Positions 43,995-51,726 of a stretch of 64,000 nucleotides of DNA are shown here, piece by piece. The notes under the pieces were generated by a model. It was not told where the DNA came from. It saw only the letters and a program-made list of their open reading frames with translations, and made no database searches. This DNA is from Massilia phosphatilytica (GTDB lineage: Bacteria; Pseudomonadota; Gammaproteobacteria; Burkholderiales; Burkholderiaceae_D). Location of the stretch: NCBI RefSeq assembly GCF_002968015.1, contig NZ_PUIP01000004.1, positions 1-64,000 of the forward strand, written 5' to 3'. Position 1 is the stretch's first letter. Every line of letters starts with the position of its first letter. The position numbers and the translations under genes are program-made.

Positions 43995-45185
43995 CTATCC
44001 CACGCGGCGCAATCCGGTCGCCGGGTTGCTGCAGGCGCAGCGCGCGTGGACGCGGTCGCGTCCACCGCGCTTGGCGTCGTACATCAGCTTGTCGGCCACG
44101 GCGATGAGGTCGCGCAGCACGTGTTGTCCGCCGTCGGCCGCGAGGTCGGCGCAGGCGACGCCGAAGCTCGCGGTCGTGCGCACGTGCTCCGAGCCGTCGT
44201 CGGTCATGACGCTCGTGTCGGCGAAGCGCGTGCGCAGCCGTTCCGCGAGGTGGATGCCGCCGTCGAGGTCCGTGCCCGGCAGGATCGCGAGGAATTCCTC
44301 GCCGCCGTAGCGCACCACGCTGTCGATACCGTCGCGCGTCATGCGCTGCAGCAGGTCCGCGAAGCTGCGCAGCACGGCATCGCCGCTCGCGTGGCCGTAC
44401 GTGTCGTTGATGCGCTTGAAGTGATCGATGTCGCACAACACCACCGTCAGCAGGCCGTGATGGTCCGGGGTGCGCAGCTGGTCGGGCCGCATCAGCGTCT
44501 CGTGCAGGTGGCGCCGGTTGAAGCAGCCCGTGAGGTGGTCGCGCGCCGCCGTGTGTTGGAGCTGCACGCGCGCCTGGTATTCCTCGCGCGACACCTGGTT
44601 GAAGCGCCGCGCCGCGAGCGCGCCGAACGCGTTCGCCAGCACCAGCAGCATGACCATCGTGACGTCGTCGGCCGCCGTCAACCGGCCGTAATGCAAGGTG
44701 AGCGCGAGGAAGAGGACGGTCGCGCCGCATGCCAGGAGCAGCGCGTTGGCGAAACTGTTCGGGATGTACAGGTAGATCACGATCAGCATAATCCCGAGCG
44801 ACATCGCATGCCAGTGGAATTCGTCCGGCCGGTGCAGGGCAATGAACATGAAGCACGCGAGCGCCACGGCTTCCGCGCTGCAGGCGGCGATGCGTGTCGC
44901 TGCGAGGCCGAGCGGCCGGTGGTACGCGAGCCAGGCGCACGTGCCGGCCGTCGCGGCGACGATCGCGCGCGCCGCGCACAGCTTCAGGTACGGCGGACCA
45001 TAGCCCAGCGCGACCAGGTCGGAGACCGAGAACGCCAGATAGAACAGGGTGCAGAACACGAGCGTGTAGCCGAGCAGGGCCCGTGTCCGGGGCAGCTGGT
45101 GGACGAGGAACGCGGTTTCGTTTGCGGACTGCGCAAACTCACCGGTGAGCGGGTGGATTCTCATGCGGTCGATGGACGGGAACAT
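43995..45185 (-). CDS. Membrane-bound diguanylate cyclase (GGDEF)
   Basis: A 396-residue protein. About six membrane helices in residues 35-205 form the sensor portion, followed by a linker with a short coiled coil and a GGDEF domain (about 220-385). It contains DHLTGCFNRRHLHETL, CDIDHFKRINDTYGHASGD and the active-site RYGGEEFLAI, so it should make c-di-GMP. An RxxD inhibitory site upstream of GGEEF is not evident. An in-frame ATG 21 bases downstream is a possible start. Signal unknown; the neighbouring glycoside hydrolases suggest but do not show a link. Confidence 0.92.
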   Translation of the reverse strand: MFPSIDRMRIHPLTGEFAQSANETAFLVHQLPRTRALLGYTLVFCTLFYLAFSVSDLVALGYGPPYLKLCAARAIVAATAGTCAWLAYHRPLGLAATRIAACSAEAVALACFMFIALHRPDEFHWHAMSLGIMLIVIYLYIPNSFANALLLACGATVLFLALTLHYGRLTAADDVTMVMLLVLANAFGALAARRFNQVSREEYQARVQLQHTAARDHLTGCFNRRHLHETLMRPDQLRTPDHHGLLTVVLCDIDHFKRINDTYGHASGDAVLRSFADLLQRMTRDGIDSVVRYGGEEFLAILPGTDLDGGIHLAERLRTRFADTSVMTDDGSEHVRTTASFGVACADLAADGGQHVLRDLIAVADKLMYDAKRGGRDRVHARCACSNPATGLRRVG

Positions 45186-45274
45186 AAAGGGCCGGCGTAG
45201 ACCGGATCATTATGTTCCAAAATCTGTATCGACGCTATTGTCGCAGACTATGCGGCGCGAATCGTCACCCTTTG

Positions 45275-46648
45275 TCACCCTTGCGCGGACAGTCCCAGCA
45301 GGGTCGACGCGTGCGGCGCCAGGGTCGTGCGGATCGCGCCGCGCACGCTGGCCTGGTCGCGCCGGGCCCACAGGTCGCGCACGGCGACGTTGCGGTTGCC
45401 CAGGTCGAGGCGCGACAGGTCGAACACGATGTCGATGGGCGCGTCGGACGTATTGAACAGCGCCAGGTATTGCACGTTGCGCTTGTCGGCCGACCGTGCG
45501 CTCCAGATGCGCGTGCCCGCTTCCGCGCGGTGCGGGCGGTTGTCGCGGCTGCGCTGGTTCACGGCCAGCACCTCGGGGTTCGTCAGCAGCGCGAGCGTCT
45601 TCGTGTCCAGGTGGCGCAGGTCGCCGCCCATGATCAGCGGCGAGCGGGCGATGCCCCACAGGGTCATCAGGGTCTGCTGCTCGTCCGGCGTGAACTTGGT
45701 GTCGCGGGCGCCGAGCGCGAGGCGGCCCAGCGGCAGCATGTCGGCGTCGGGCCACGAGTTCTCGCCCATCACGGGATTCCAGTTTTCCAGGCGCTGGAAC
45801 TGCTCGTTGAGCAAACGCCATTCGTCCCAGAAGTCGTCCGAGATGCGCCACATCTGCGCGTAATGCGGCACGTGGTTGGCCCAGCGCAGGTCCATCTCGC
45901 CCGGCGACAGGCTCAGGACGATGGGACGGCCGCTGGCCGCGATGGCCTTGTGCGCCGCCTCGACCTCGGGCCAGTTGCGGTCGTACGGGCGCGACATGTC
46001 GTCCATCTTGACGAAGTCGACGCCCCACGCGGCATACTGCTTGAACACGGAATTGTAGTATTCCTGGGCGCCCGGCTTCGTCATGTCGACGCCGTACATG
46101 TCGCCGTTCCACTCGCAGATCGCTTTCGTGTCGGCGATGTCCTGCGCGCGCAGCTTCGTGCCGAGGATCGGCGTGTTCAGGCGCACGGCCTGGCGCGGGA
46201 TGCCGCGCATGAGGTGGATGCCGAACTTCATGCCGCGTGCGTGGATCTGGTCGGCGAGCTTCTTGAAGCCCGCACCGCCCGCAGCGGACGGGAAGCGGTT
46301 CGGCGCCGGCTGCAGGCGGCCGTACTGGTCCATCGTCAGCTCGGCGTCCTTGCGGTATTCATAGCTGTTCGCGTTCGGCTCGTACCACTGGATGTCGACG
46401 GTGAACATGTTGTACCCGAACGGCAGCAGTTTCGCGACCATGATGTCGGCGTTTTCCAGCGCCTGGGCTTCCGTGATGGTGGGACCGAACGAGTTCCAGC
46501 TGTTCCAGCCCATCGGCGGTGTCGGGGCGAGGCCCGCGCGCGGCGCGGGAGACCTGGAAGTCGCGGCGAACGCGAGCGACGGGACGCTCGCGGCGGCAGC
46601 GGTGGCGAGGGAAGCGGTGAGGAGGCGGCGGCGGTAGGAATCCATCAT
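45275..46648 (-). CDS. GH27 alpha-galactosidase with Tat-type signal
   Basis: A 457-residue family 27 alpha-galactosidase, taking alpha-galactose from galactomannan or xylan-linked side chains. The twin-arginine-like start YRRRLLTASLATAAAA marks export. The mature enzyme starts APTPPMGWNSWNSFG. The nucleophile Asp is in VDFVKMDDMSRP near residue 206 and the acid/base Asp in QMWRISDDFWDEW near residue 270. The C-terminal beta-domain (from about 370) is standard. The start is one of two adjacent ATGs. It lies 103 bp downstream of GH10 on the same strand. Confidence 0.93.
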   Translation of the reverse strand: MMDSYRRRLLTASLATAAAASVPSLAFAATSRSPAPRAGLAPTPPMGWNSWNSFGPTITEAQALENADIMVAKLLPFGYNMFTVDIQWYEPNANSYEYRKDAELTMDQYGRLQPAPNRFPSAAGGAGFKKLADQIHARGMKFGIHLMRGIPRQAVRLNTPILGTKLRAQDIADTKAICEWNGDMYGVDMTKPGAQEYYNSVFKQYAAWGVDFVKMDDMSRPYDRNWPEVEAAHKAIAASGRPIVLSLSPGEMDLRWANHVPHYAQMWRISDDFWDEWRLLNEQFQRLENWNPVMGENSWPDADMLPLGRLALGARDTKFTPDEQQTLMTLWGIARSPLIMGGDLRHLDTKTLALLTNPEVLAVNQRSRDNRPHRAEAGTRIWSARSADKRNVQYLALFNTSDAPIDIVFDLSRLDLGNRNVAVRDLWARRDQASVRGAIRTTLAPHASTLLGLSAQG

Positions 46649-46751
46649 ATCGATCCGGGTTGAATAGGGGCCGCGCGAGTATAGGCACCGATCGGCCGGC
46701 GCGCCAATCACTTGTTCGCGCCGACCGATATCCGAATCGATATCGCAGGCG

Positions 46752-47885
46752 TCAGCCCTGGCGTGCCGGCGCTGCCTTGATCGCGTCGATGATCGCCTGC
46801 TTCATCGGTTTCGCTTTCAACTGGCCGTCGAACGGCGTGGGGCGCATCGGCAGCTTGTCCTTGCGCGGTGCCTCGTCCCAGGTCTGCAGCCAGCTGATGT
46901 TGTCGGCCAGGCCCCACACGAGGATGTCGCGCAGGCGCGGGTACGCGAGCGTGACGTCCAGGAAGTCGCGGGTGGCCGCGGCGACGCCGGCGTCGCGCTT
47001 CGCGATGTCGGCCGGCAGGCGGCGGTCGTTCACGTCCAGTTCCGTGATCAGGAGGTCGTAGCCCATGCCCGACACCTCGTCGAGGAACTTGCGCCATTCG
47101 ACCAGGTCCGAGCGGCCCTTGTCCGTCTCGTCCCACGAACCGATGTGGCTCTGCAGGCCGAGGGCGTTGACCGGCGTGCCGCGCTTCTTCAGGTCCGCGA
47201 GCAGGGACAGGACGCCCGCGCGGTGCTTCGCGCTGCCGGCATCGCCGCGCATGTAATCGTTGTAGACCAGCTGCGCCTGCGGCGCGTATTCGTGCGCGAG
47301 GCGGAACGCGAGGTCGATCTGCTCGATGGCGCCCAGCGGCTTCGTGAGCGCATTCTGGCGCAGCTTGCCGTCGGCCGGGTCGACGGCTTCGTTGACGACG
47401 TCCCAGCTCTTGATGGCCTTGCCGAAGTGGCCGCACACCGTGCTCACGTGCGTGCGCATCAGCTGTTCGACGGCCGTCGCGGGTTGCGGACCGAAGTTCT
47501 GCTTGGCGACCCAGGCCGGCACCCATTTCTCGGCTTGCCAGAACAAGTTGTGGCCGCGCACGGCGATGCCCTTGTCCCTGGCCCAGGCGATCACGTCGTC
47601 GGCCGGGCCGAAGTTCGCCTTGCCCGGCGCCGGTTCGAGCGCCTGCCATTTCATCTCGTTTTCGAGCACGATCAGGTTGCACTCGCGCTCGACGAGCGCG
47701 CGGTAGGCCGCGTCGCCGAACTGGTTGCGGCCGGCGCTGATGGCGGTGCCGAAGCGCATACCCTTGCGGGCGGCGACATCCTTCAGCGTTTCGCCCGCGG
47801 GGCCCTGCGCGCGCGCGAACGGCGCGACGGCGGGCAGCAGGGCGGCGCCGGCAAGGGCGCCCAGGATCTCTCGTCTCGTAGTCAT
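46752..47885 (-). CDS. GH10 endo-beta-1,4-xylanase with Tat-type signal
   Basis: A 377-residue family 10 xylanase, a single catalytic domain. The N-terminus TTRREILGALAGAALLPAVA is a twin-arginine signal peptide. The acid/base Glu is in SWDVVNEAVD near residue 162 and the nucleophile Glu in LLITELDVND near residue 280. GHNLFWQAEKWVPAW lines the -1/-2 subsites. It is 27 bp downstream of GH67 and very probably co-transcribed with it from the operator at 50184. Confidence 0.95.
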   Translation of the reverse strand: MTTRREILGALAGAALLPAVAPFARAQGPAGETLKDVAARKGMRFGTAISAGRNQFGDAAYRALVERECNLIVLENEMKWQALEPAPGKANFGPADDVIAWARDKGIAVRGHNLFWQAEKWVPAWVAKQNFGPQPATAVEQLMRTHVSTVCGHFGKAIKSWDVVNEAVDPADGKLRQNALTKPLGAIEQIDLAFRLAHEYAPQAQLVYNDYMRGDAGSAKHRAGVLSLLADLKKRGTPVNALGLQSHIGSWDETDKGRSDLVEWRKFLDEVSGMGYDLLITELDVNDRRLPADIAKRDAGVAAATRDFLDVTLAYPRLRDILVWGLADNISWLQTWDEAPRKDKLPMRPTPFDGQLKAKPMKQAIIDAIKAAPARQG

Positions 47886-47912
47886 TGTGTTCCTTGTTAT
47901 GGGTGGTGAGGT

Positions 47913-50126
47913 TCAGCCGTGGCCGGGCGCGAACGGGAACGTCAGCGACCGGTAATGGTCGAGGGGTTGTGCGGGCGCACGCACGCCGGCCGGCAGCGGC
48001 AGGCCGGACTGGTGCTGGAAGTAGGCGATGCACGCGTCGCGCCACCACTCGGCCTCGCGGTGTTGCTGGGCCAGGCGCTGGGCGACGTCGTCGAAGCGCT
48101 GCGCATCGACGAACGGGCGCAGGCGCTGCCACTCGGCCTGCATCGCGGCTACTTCGGCGACTCCGTGGTCGTAATGGGCGATCAGGTCGGCCCACAGCGT
48201 GCGGCCGTCCGGCATGCGGTAATCCCACGGCAGGTGGTGGAACCACAGCAGGAATTCGGGCGGCGTCGTGGCCGGGTCGGCGAAGCGGCGCGCGAGGTCG
48301 GGCGCGTACTGGGCGACGGCATTGCTGCCTTTGGCCGTGCGGTCGAAGCCAATGCCGCCGCGGTCGGCCTTGTGGTAGTAGACCGGGTTCCAGTCGGCGC
48401 GGCCCAGGTCGTCGACCCACGGCGCCGGTCCGTAATGGTGGCCGGTGCCCATCATGTGATGCAGGCCGAGGGGCGTCATGTAGTCGACGACCGCTTCGCG
48501 CGAGCGCATCATCATGGCGACGACCGGATCGACGACGCGCGCGTCCGGTGCGAACGTCTGGCCCGCCCATTCGCGTGCGATGGCGCGGCTGTCCAGGTCC
48601 GGATTCCAGGCGAGGCGGCCGTAGGCGTACCAGTTAGCCTGGTCAAACGTCGAGCCGGTCCAGTTGCGGCTCGCTCCGATGTTGGCAACGCCGGCGATGC
48701 CGCCGACATGCCCGTCCTGCGCACCTTCCAGCACGCGCGCGACCGTGATGGGAGTGCCGCCGGCGCGGGTGTCGAAGCGCAGCGTTTCCTGGAACAGCGG
48801 GCCGAGATAGACGAGGTGTGTGGCGAAGCCCAGGTATTCCTTCGTCACCTGGAATTCCATCACCAGCGGCGTGTCCGGCATCGCGCCGAACAGCGGGTGC
48901 GCCGGTTCGCGCGGCTGGAAGTCGATGGCGCCGTTCTTCACCTGGACCAGCACGTTCCTGTCGAACTTGCCGTCAAGCGGCTTGAACTGGTCGTAGGCCT
49001 GGGCGGCCCGGTCACTGACCTGGGTCGGGTGCGCCGGCGGGTTATAGACGAAGGCGCGCCACATCACGATGCCCTTGTGCGGCGCAAGGGCGCGCGCCAG
49101 CATGTTGGCGCCGTCCGCGTGGTTGCGGCCATAGTCCTGCGGGCCGGGCTGGCCTTCCGAATTGGCCTTGACGAGGAAGCCGCCGAAATCGGGGATGGTG
49201 CGGTAGATCTCGTCCGCCTTGCGCGCCCACCAGGCGGCCACCGCGGGGTCGAGCGGGTCGGCCGTCTTCGTCTCCTTCAGCTCCAGCGGCGTCGACCAGC
49301 GCACGGAGAGGTAGACGCGGATGCCGTACGGACGCAGCACGTCGGCGATGGCAGCGGTTTTCGCGATGAACGCGGGGCTCAGGACCTCGGCCTTGGCGTT
49401 GACGTTGTTCAGGACCGTGCCGTTGATGCCCAGCGACGCGTTGGCGCGCGCGTAATCCGTGTAGCGCGGGTCGACGATGTTCGGCAGTTCCCACCAGTTC
49501 CAGATCGACTCGCCTGCATAGCCGCGTTCCACAGTGCGGTCCAGGTTGTCCCAGTGGTTCAGCACGCGCAGCGGCAGCGCGGGTCTGTCGGAGATAGCGA
49601 TCCTGTCGGGCGCGGCGCCCAGCTGCAGCTGGCGCAGCCATGCGAAGCTGCCGTACAGGAGGCCGATGTCGGTATTCGCCGCGATCAGGGTGACGGGTGC
49701 ATTGCCGATGCGCGCGCGGCGCACGACATAGCCTTCCGTGCCGGCGCCGGCGAGGTCGCGCCGCACGGCATCCGCGTCGGCCAGGCCCGCCGGGAGACTG
49801 GCACGGGCGAGGACGATGGTGCCGGCGCGCGCCTGCGTCGTCGCCGGTACGGCCTCCTGGGCGCGCGCCAGCATGCCGGCGAGACCGCGCCGCAGTTCCG
49901 CGCTGGCGGCACGCACGGTCGGGGTGTCGTCCGGTGTGGCGATGCCGGTGGCGGCCGCCGCGAGCGCAGTGCGCTGGGCGGCGGGCAGGGGCCGGTAGCG
50001 CAGCCACAGGTCGTAGCCGTCTTCGGTGGTCGCGTGGGCCAGTCGGGCGCCGGTCAATCCGAGCAGGACGTGCAGCGCGAGCGCAGCCAGCAGCCGCACG
50101 CGGGCATGCCGCAGCAAACGTTCCAT
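47913..50126 (-). CDS. GH67 alpha-glucuronidase
   Basis: A 737-residue family 67 enzyme that removes 4-O-methyl-glucuronic acid from the non-reducing end of xylo-oligosaccharides, complementing the GH115 enzyme. The N-terminal 31 residues include a hydrophobic helix ending RLAHA, a probable signal peptide, unlike many cytoplasmic GH67 proteins. Landmarks: LNHWDNLDRTVERGYAGESIW, LVKANSEGQPGPQDYGRNHADG, VMEFQVTKEYLGFATHLVYLGP and LHHMMGTGHHYGPAPWV. First gene of a GH67-GH10 transcript; a xyl-type operator is centred 66 bp upstream. Confidence 0.95.
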   Translation of the reverse strand: MERLLRHARVRLLAALALHVLLGLTGARLAHATTEDGYDLWLRYRPLPAAQRTALAAAATGIATPDDTPTVRAASAELRRGLAGMLARAQEAVPATTQARAGTIVLARASLPAGLADADAVRRDLAGAGTEGYVVRRARIGNAPVTLIAANTDIGLLYGSFAWLRQLQLGAAPDRIAISDRPALPLRVLNHWDNLDRTVERGYAGESIWNWWELPNIVDPRYTDYARANASLGINGTVLNNVNAKAEVLSPAFIAKTAAIADVLRPYGIRVYLSVRWSTPLELKETKTADPLDPAVAAWWARKADEIYRTIPDFGGFLVKANSEGQPGPQDYGRNHADGANMLARALAPHKGIVMWRAFVYNPPAHPTQVSDRAAQAYDQFKPLDGKFDRNVLVQVKNGAIDFQPREPAHPLFGAMPDTPLVMEFQVTKEYLGFATHLVYLGPLFQETLRFDTRAGGTPITVARVLEGAQDGHVGGIAGVANIGASRNWTGSTFDQANWYAYGRLAWNPDLDSRAIAREWAGQTFAPDARVVDPVVAMMMRSREAVVDYMTPLGLHHMMGTGHHYGPAPWVDDLGRADWNPVYYHKADRGGIGFDRTAKGSNAVAQYAPDLARRFADPATTPPEFLLWFHHLPWDYRMPDGRTLWADLIAHYDHGVAEVAAMQAEWQRLRPFVDAQRFDDVAQRLAQQHREAEWWRDACIAYFQHQSGLPLPAGVRAPAQPLDHYRSLTFPFAPGHG

Positions 50127-50183
50127 GTGTAGTCTCCGTTGTATTTATGTGGTTGCCGGATGCGGCGGCCCGCCCGGCGCAGG

Positions 50184-50201
50184 AATGTTAGCGCAAACTT
50201 A
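50184..50201 (-). promoter_or_regulatory. xyl-box operator upstream of GH67-GH10
   Basis: AATGTTAGCGCAAACTTA: the same core (TAGCGCAAAC) and size as the boxes at 36612, 50272 and 51606. It lies 58 bp before the GH67 start codon, in the divergent spacer shared with the lacI-type gene. Confidence 0.65.
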
Positions 50202-50271
50202 GAAAATGGGAAATCGATTTCTGGGTGTTTACGGGCATTTTTATGGCTATCTTTGCACGGCCGTGAAGTGC

Positions 50272-50289
50272 TAAGATAGCGCAAACAAA
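50272..50289 (+). promoter_or_regulatory. xyl-box operator upstream of the lacI-type gene
   Basis: TAAGATAGCGCAAACAAA shares the ten-base core TAGCGCAAAC with the box at 50184 but has a degenerate left arm. It sits 22 bp before the lacI-type start codon and would allow autoregulation. Confidence 0.55.
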
Positions 50290-50310
50290 AAATGATGGGG
50301 AATCGGGAGA

Positions 50311-51423
50311 ATGACCAAGACCAAACCAGAGCCTGTCCAGGAAGAGCTGGAACGACGTGGCCAGCCGACGATGGCCGACGTCGCCAAGCTCGCGGGCGTG
50401 TCCGCCATGACGGTATCGCGCGTCATGAACGGCAAGGGCCTCGTGCGCGAGAGCACGCGCCGCAAGGTCGCGGAAGCCGTGGCGGCGCTGAACTACACAC
50501 CGAACCAGGAGGCGCGCAACCTCGCGGGCTCCAAGCCGATCCGCGTCGGCTTCTTGTACAGTAACCCGAGCGCCGCATACCTGAGCGAGTTCCTCGTCGG
50601 CCTCCTGAGCCAGTCGGGCCTGAACAACGTCCAGCTGTTCGTGGAAAAATGCGAAGCCGGCGAGCAGGAAGCGGAACAGACGCGCCGCCTCGTCGAGAAC
50701 GGCCTGGACGGCATCATCCTGCCGCCGCCGCTGTGCGACAGCCCGGCGGTGATCGCCGCGATCGCCGATGCAGGCATCCCGGCCGTCGTCGTCGCCTGCG
50801 GCCTGCCGGACAGCCGCGTCGGCGCCGTCAGCGTGGACGACTATGAAGCGGCGCACGCCATGACGCGCCACCTGATCAACCTGGGCCACCACCGCATCGG
50901 CTTCGTCGTCGGCCATCCGAACCAGACCGCCAGCGCCCGCCGCCTCGAAGGCTATCGCGCGGCGATCGCGGAGCAGGGCGCGGACGCCTCCGAGGAACTC
51001 GTCGTGCAGGGCATGTTCACGTACCGTTCGGGCCTGGACGCGGCCGAGCACCTGCTCGCGCTGGAAGAACGCCCGACCGCCATCTTCGCCAGCAATGACG
51101 ACATGGCGGCGGCCTGCGTCGCCGTCGCACACCGCCTCGGTCTCGACGTGCCGGGAGACCTGACCGTCACCGGTTTCGACGATACCGCGCTGGCCACGAC
51201 GATCTGGCCGGAGCTGACCACGGTGCGCCAGCCGATCGCCGGCATGGCGCGCGAAGCCGTGCAATCGCTCGTGCGCCGCGTGCGTGCGCTGCGCGAAGGC
51301 GAGGAAGCCGATCCGGAGCAGGTGCGCATGGACTTCGAACTGGTACGCCGCCAGTCCGACGCCGCGCCGCGCACCCGTCCGTCGGCGCTGTTGCCGCTCA
51401 CCCCCGCCAAGCGCGCCGGTTGA
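50311..51423 (+). CDS. LacI-family regulator, XylR-like
   Basis: A 370-residue LacI repressor. The HTH reads TMADVAKLAGVSAMTVSRVMNG (residues 20-41) with hinge helix NQEARNLAGS. The sugar-binding domain (75-345) contains VDDYEAAHAMTRHLINLGHHRIGFVVG and IFASNDDMAAA, typical of periplasmic-binding-like LacI sensors. It lies between GH67/GH10 and GH3-xyl and is surrounded by four copies of one operator, including one at its own promoter. Function as the xylose or xylo-oligosaccharide sensor of the regulon is inferred. A 10-bp GC-rich hairpin follows its stop. Confidence 0.93.
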   Translation: MTKTKPEPVQEELERRGQPTMADVAKLAGVSAMTVSRVMNGKGLVRESTRRKVAEAVAALNYTPNQEARNLAGSKPIRVGFLYSNPSAAYLSEFLVGLLSQSGLNNVQLFVEKCEAGEQEAEQTRRLVENGLDGIILPPPLCDSPAVIAAIADAGIPAVVVACGLPDSRVGAVSVDDYEAAHAMTRHLINLGHHRIGFVVGHPNQTASARRLEGYRAAIAEQGADASEELVVQGMFTYRSGLDAAEHLLALEERPTAIFASNDDMAAACVAVAHRLGLDVPGDLTVTGFDDTALATTIWPELTTVRQPIAGMAREAVQSLVRRVRALREGEEADPEQVRMDFELVRRQSDAAPRTRPSALLPLTPAKRAG

Positions 51424-51430
51424 TTCTCCA

Positions 51431-51454
51431 GGCCGCGGCTGACCAGCCGCGGCC
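51431..51454 (+). terminator. GC-rich hairpin after the lacI-type gene
   Basis: GGCCGCGGCT-GACC-AGCCGCGGCC, a perfect 10-bp stem starting 8 bp after the stop codon. There is no T-tract, so termination efficiency is uncertain. The rest of the 303-bp gap to GH3 (51455-51573) holds nothing I recognise before the GH3 promoter at 51574. Confidence 0.45.
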
Positions 51455-51573
51455 GTCTACGCGACACGCATAAACTGTTCGCGCAAACATTCGTTTTTCC
51501 CTCCTTTCCAGCCATTTCCGCCCTCGCGGGAGGCCGTTGCGTCGCCTCGGCCGGACATCTTCCGAATAATTGA

Positions 51574-51623
51574 TTGACAAGCGCCAAATGTGCCGATTAG
51601 ACTGGAATGGTTGCGGTAACATT
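51574..51623 (+). promoter_or_regulatory. Promoter and xyl-box operator of the GH3-xylXBCD operon
   Basis: TTGACA (51574-51579), 18-bp spacer and TAGACT (51598-51603) form a promoter. AATGGTTGCGGTAACATT (51606-51623) covers the expected start point (about 51610) and is an imperfect palindrome of the same type as the box at 36612. Transcript start to GH3 start codon leaves a leader of about 115 nt. Confidence 0.7.
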
Positions 51624-51726
51624 TCTGTTATTGGAATGTTGGGCGAAGACCTACCGCATGCCAGGCAGACCACACTCCGCCGGCCACACGGCGGCACCTA
51701 CAAAAACAAGCAGGAGACATAAGTCG

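Noticed and set aside
46726..46751. CGATATC repeats (CGATATCCGAATCGATATCG) upstream of GH27 as an xyl-type operator
   Set aside because: Spacing and sequence do not match the four boxes. It may be chance or a different site; too weak to call.
47919..50132. 737-codon plus-strand frame opposite GH67
   Set aside because: Same length as the real gene because stops are rare antisense in G+C-rich DNA. No recognisable protein features.
51607..51726. N-terminal extension of GH3 starting at 51607
   Set aside because: The start would fall inside the operator at the transcription start. The Tat signal begins at 51727.
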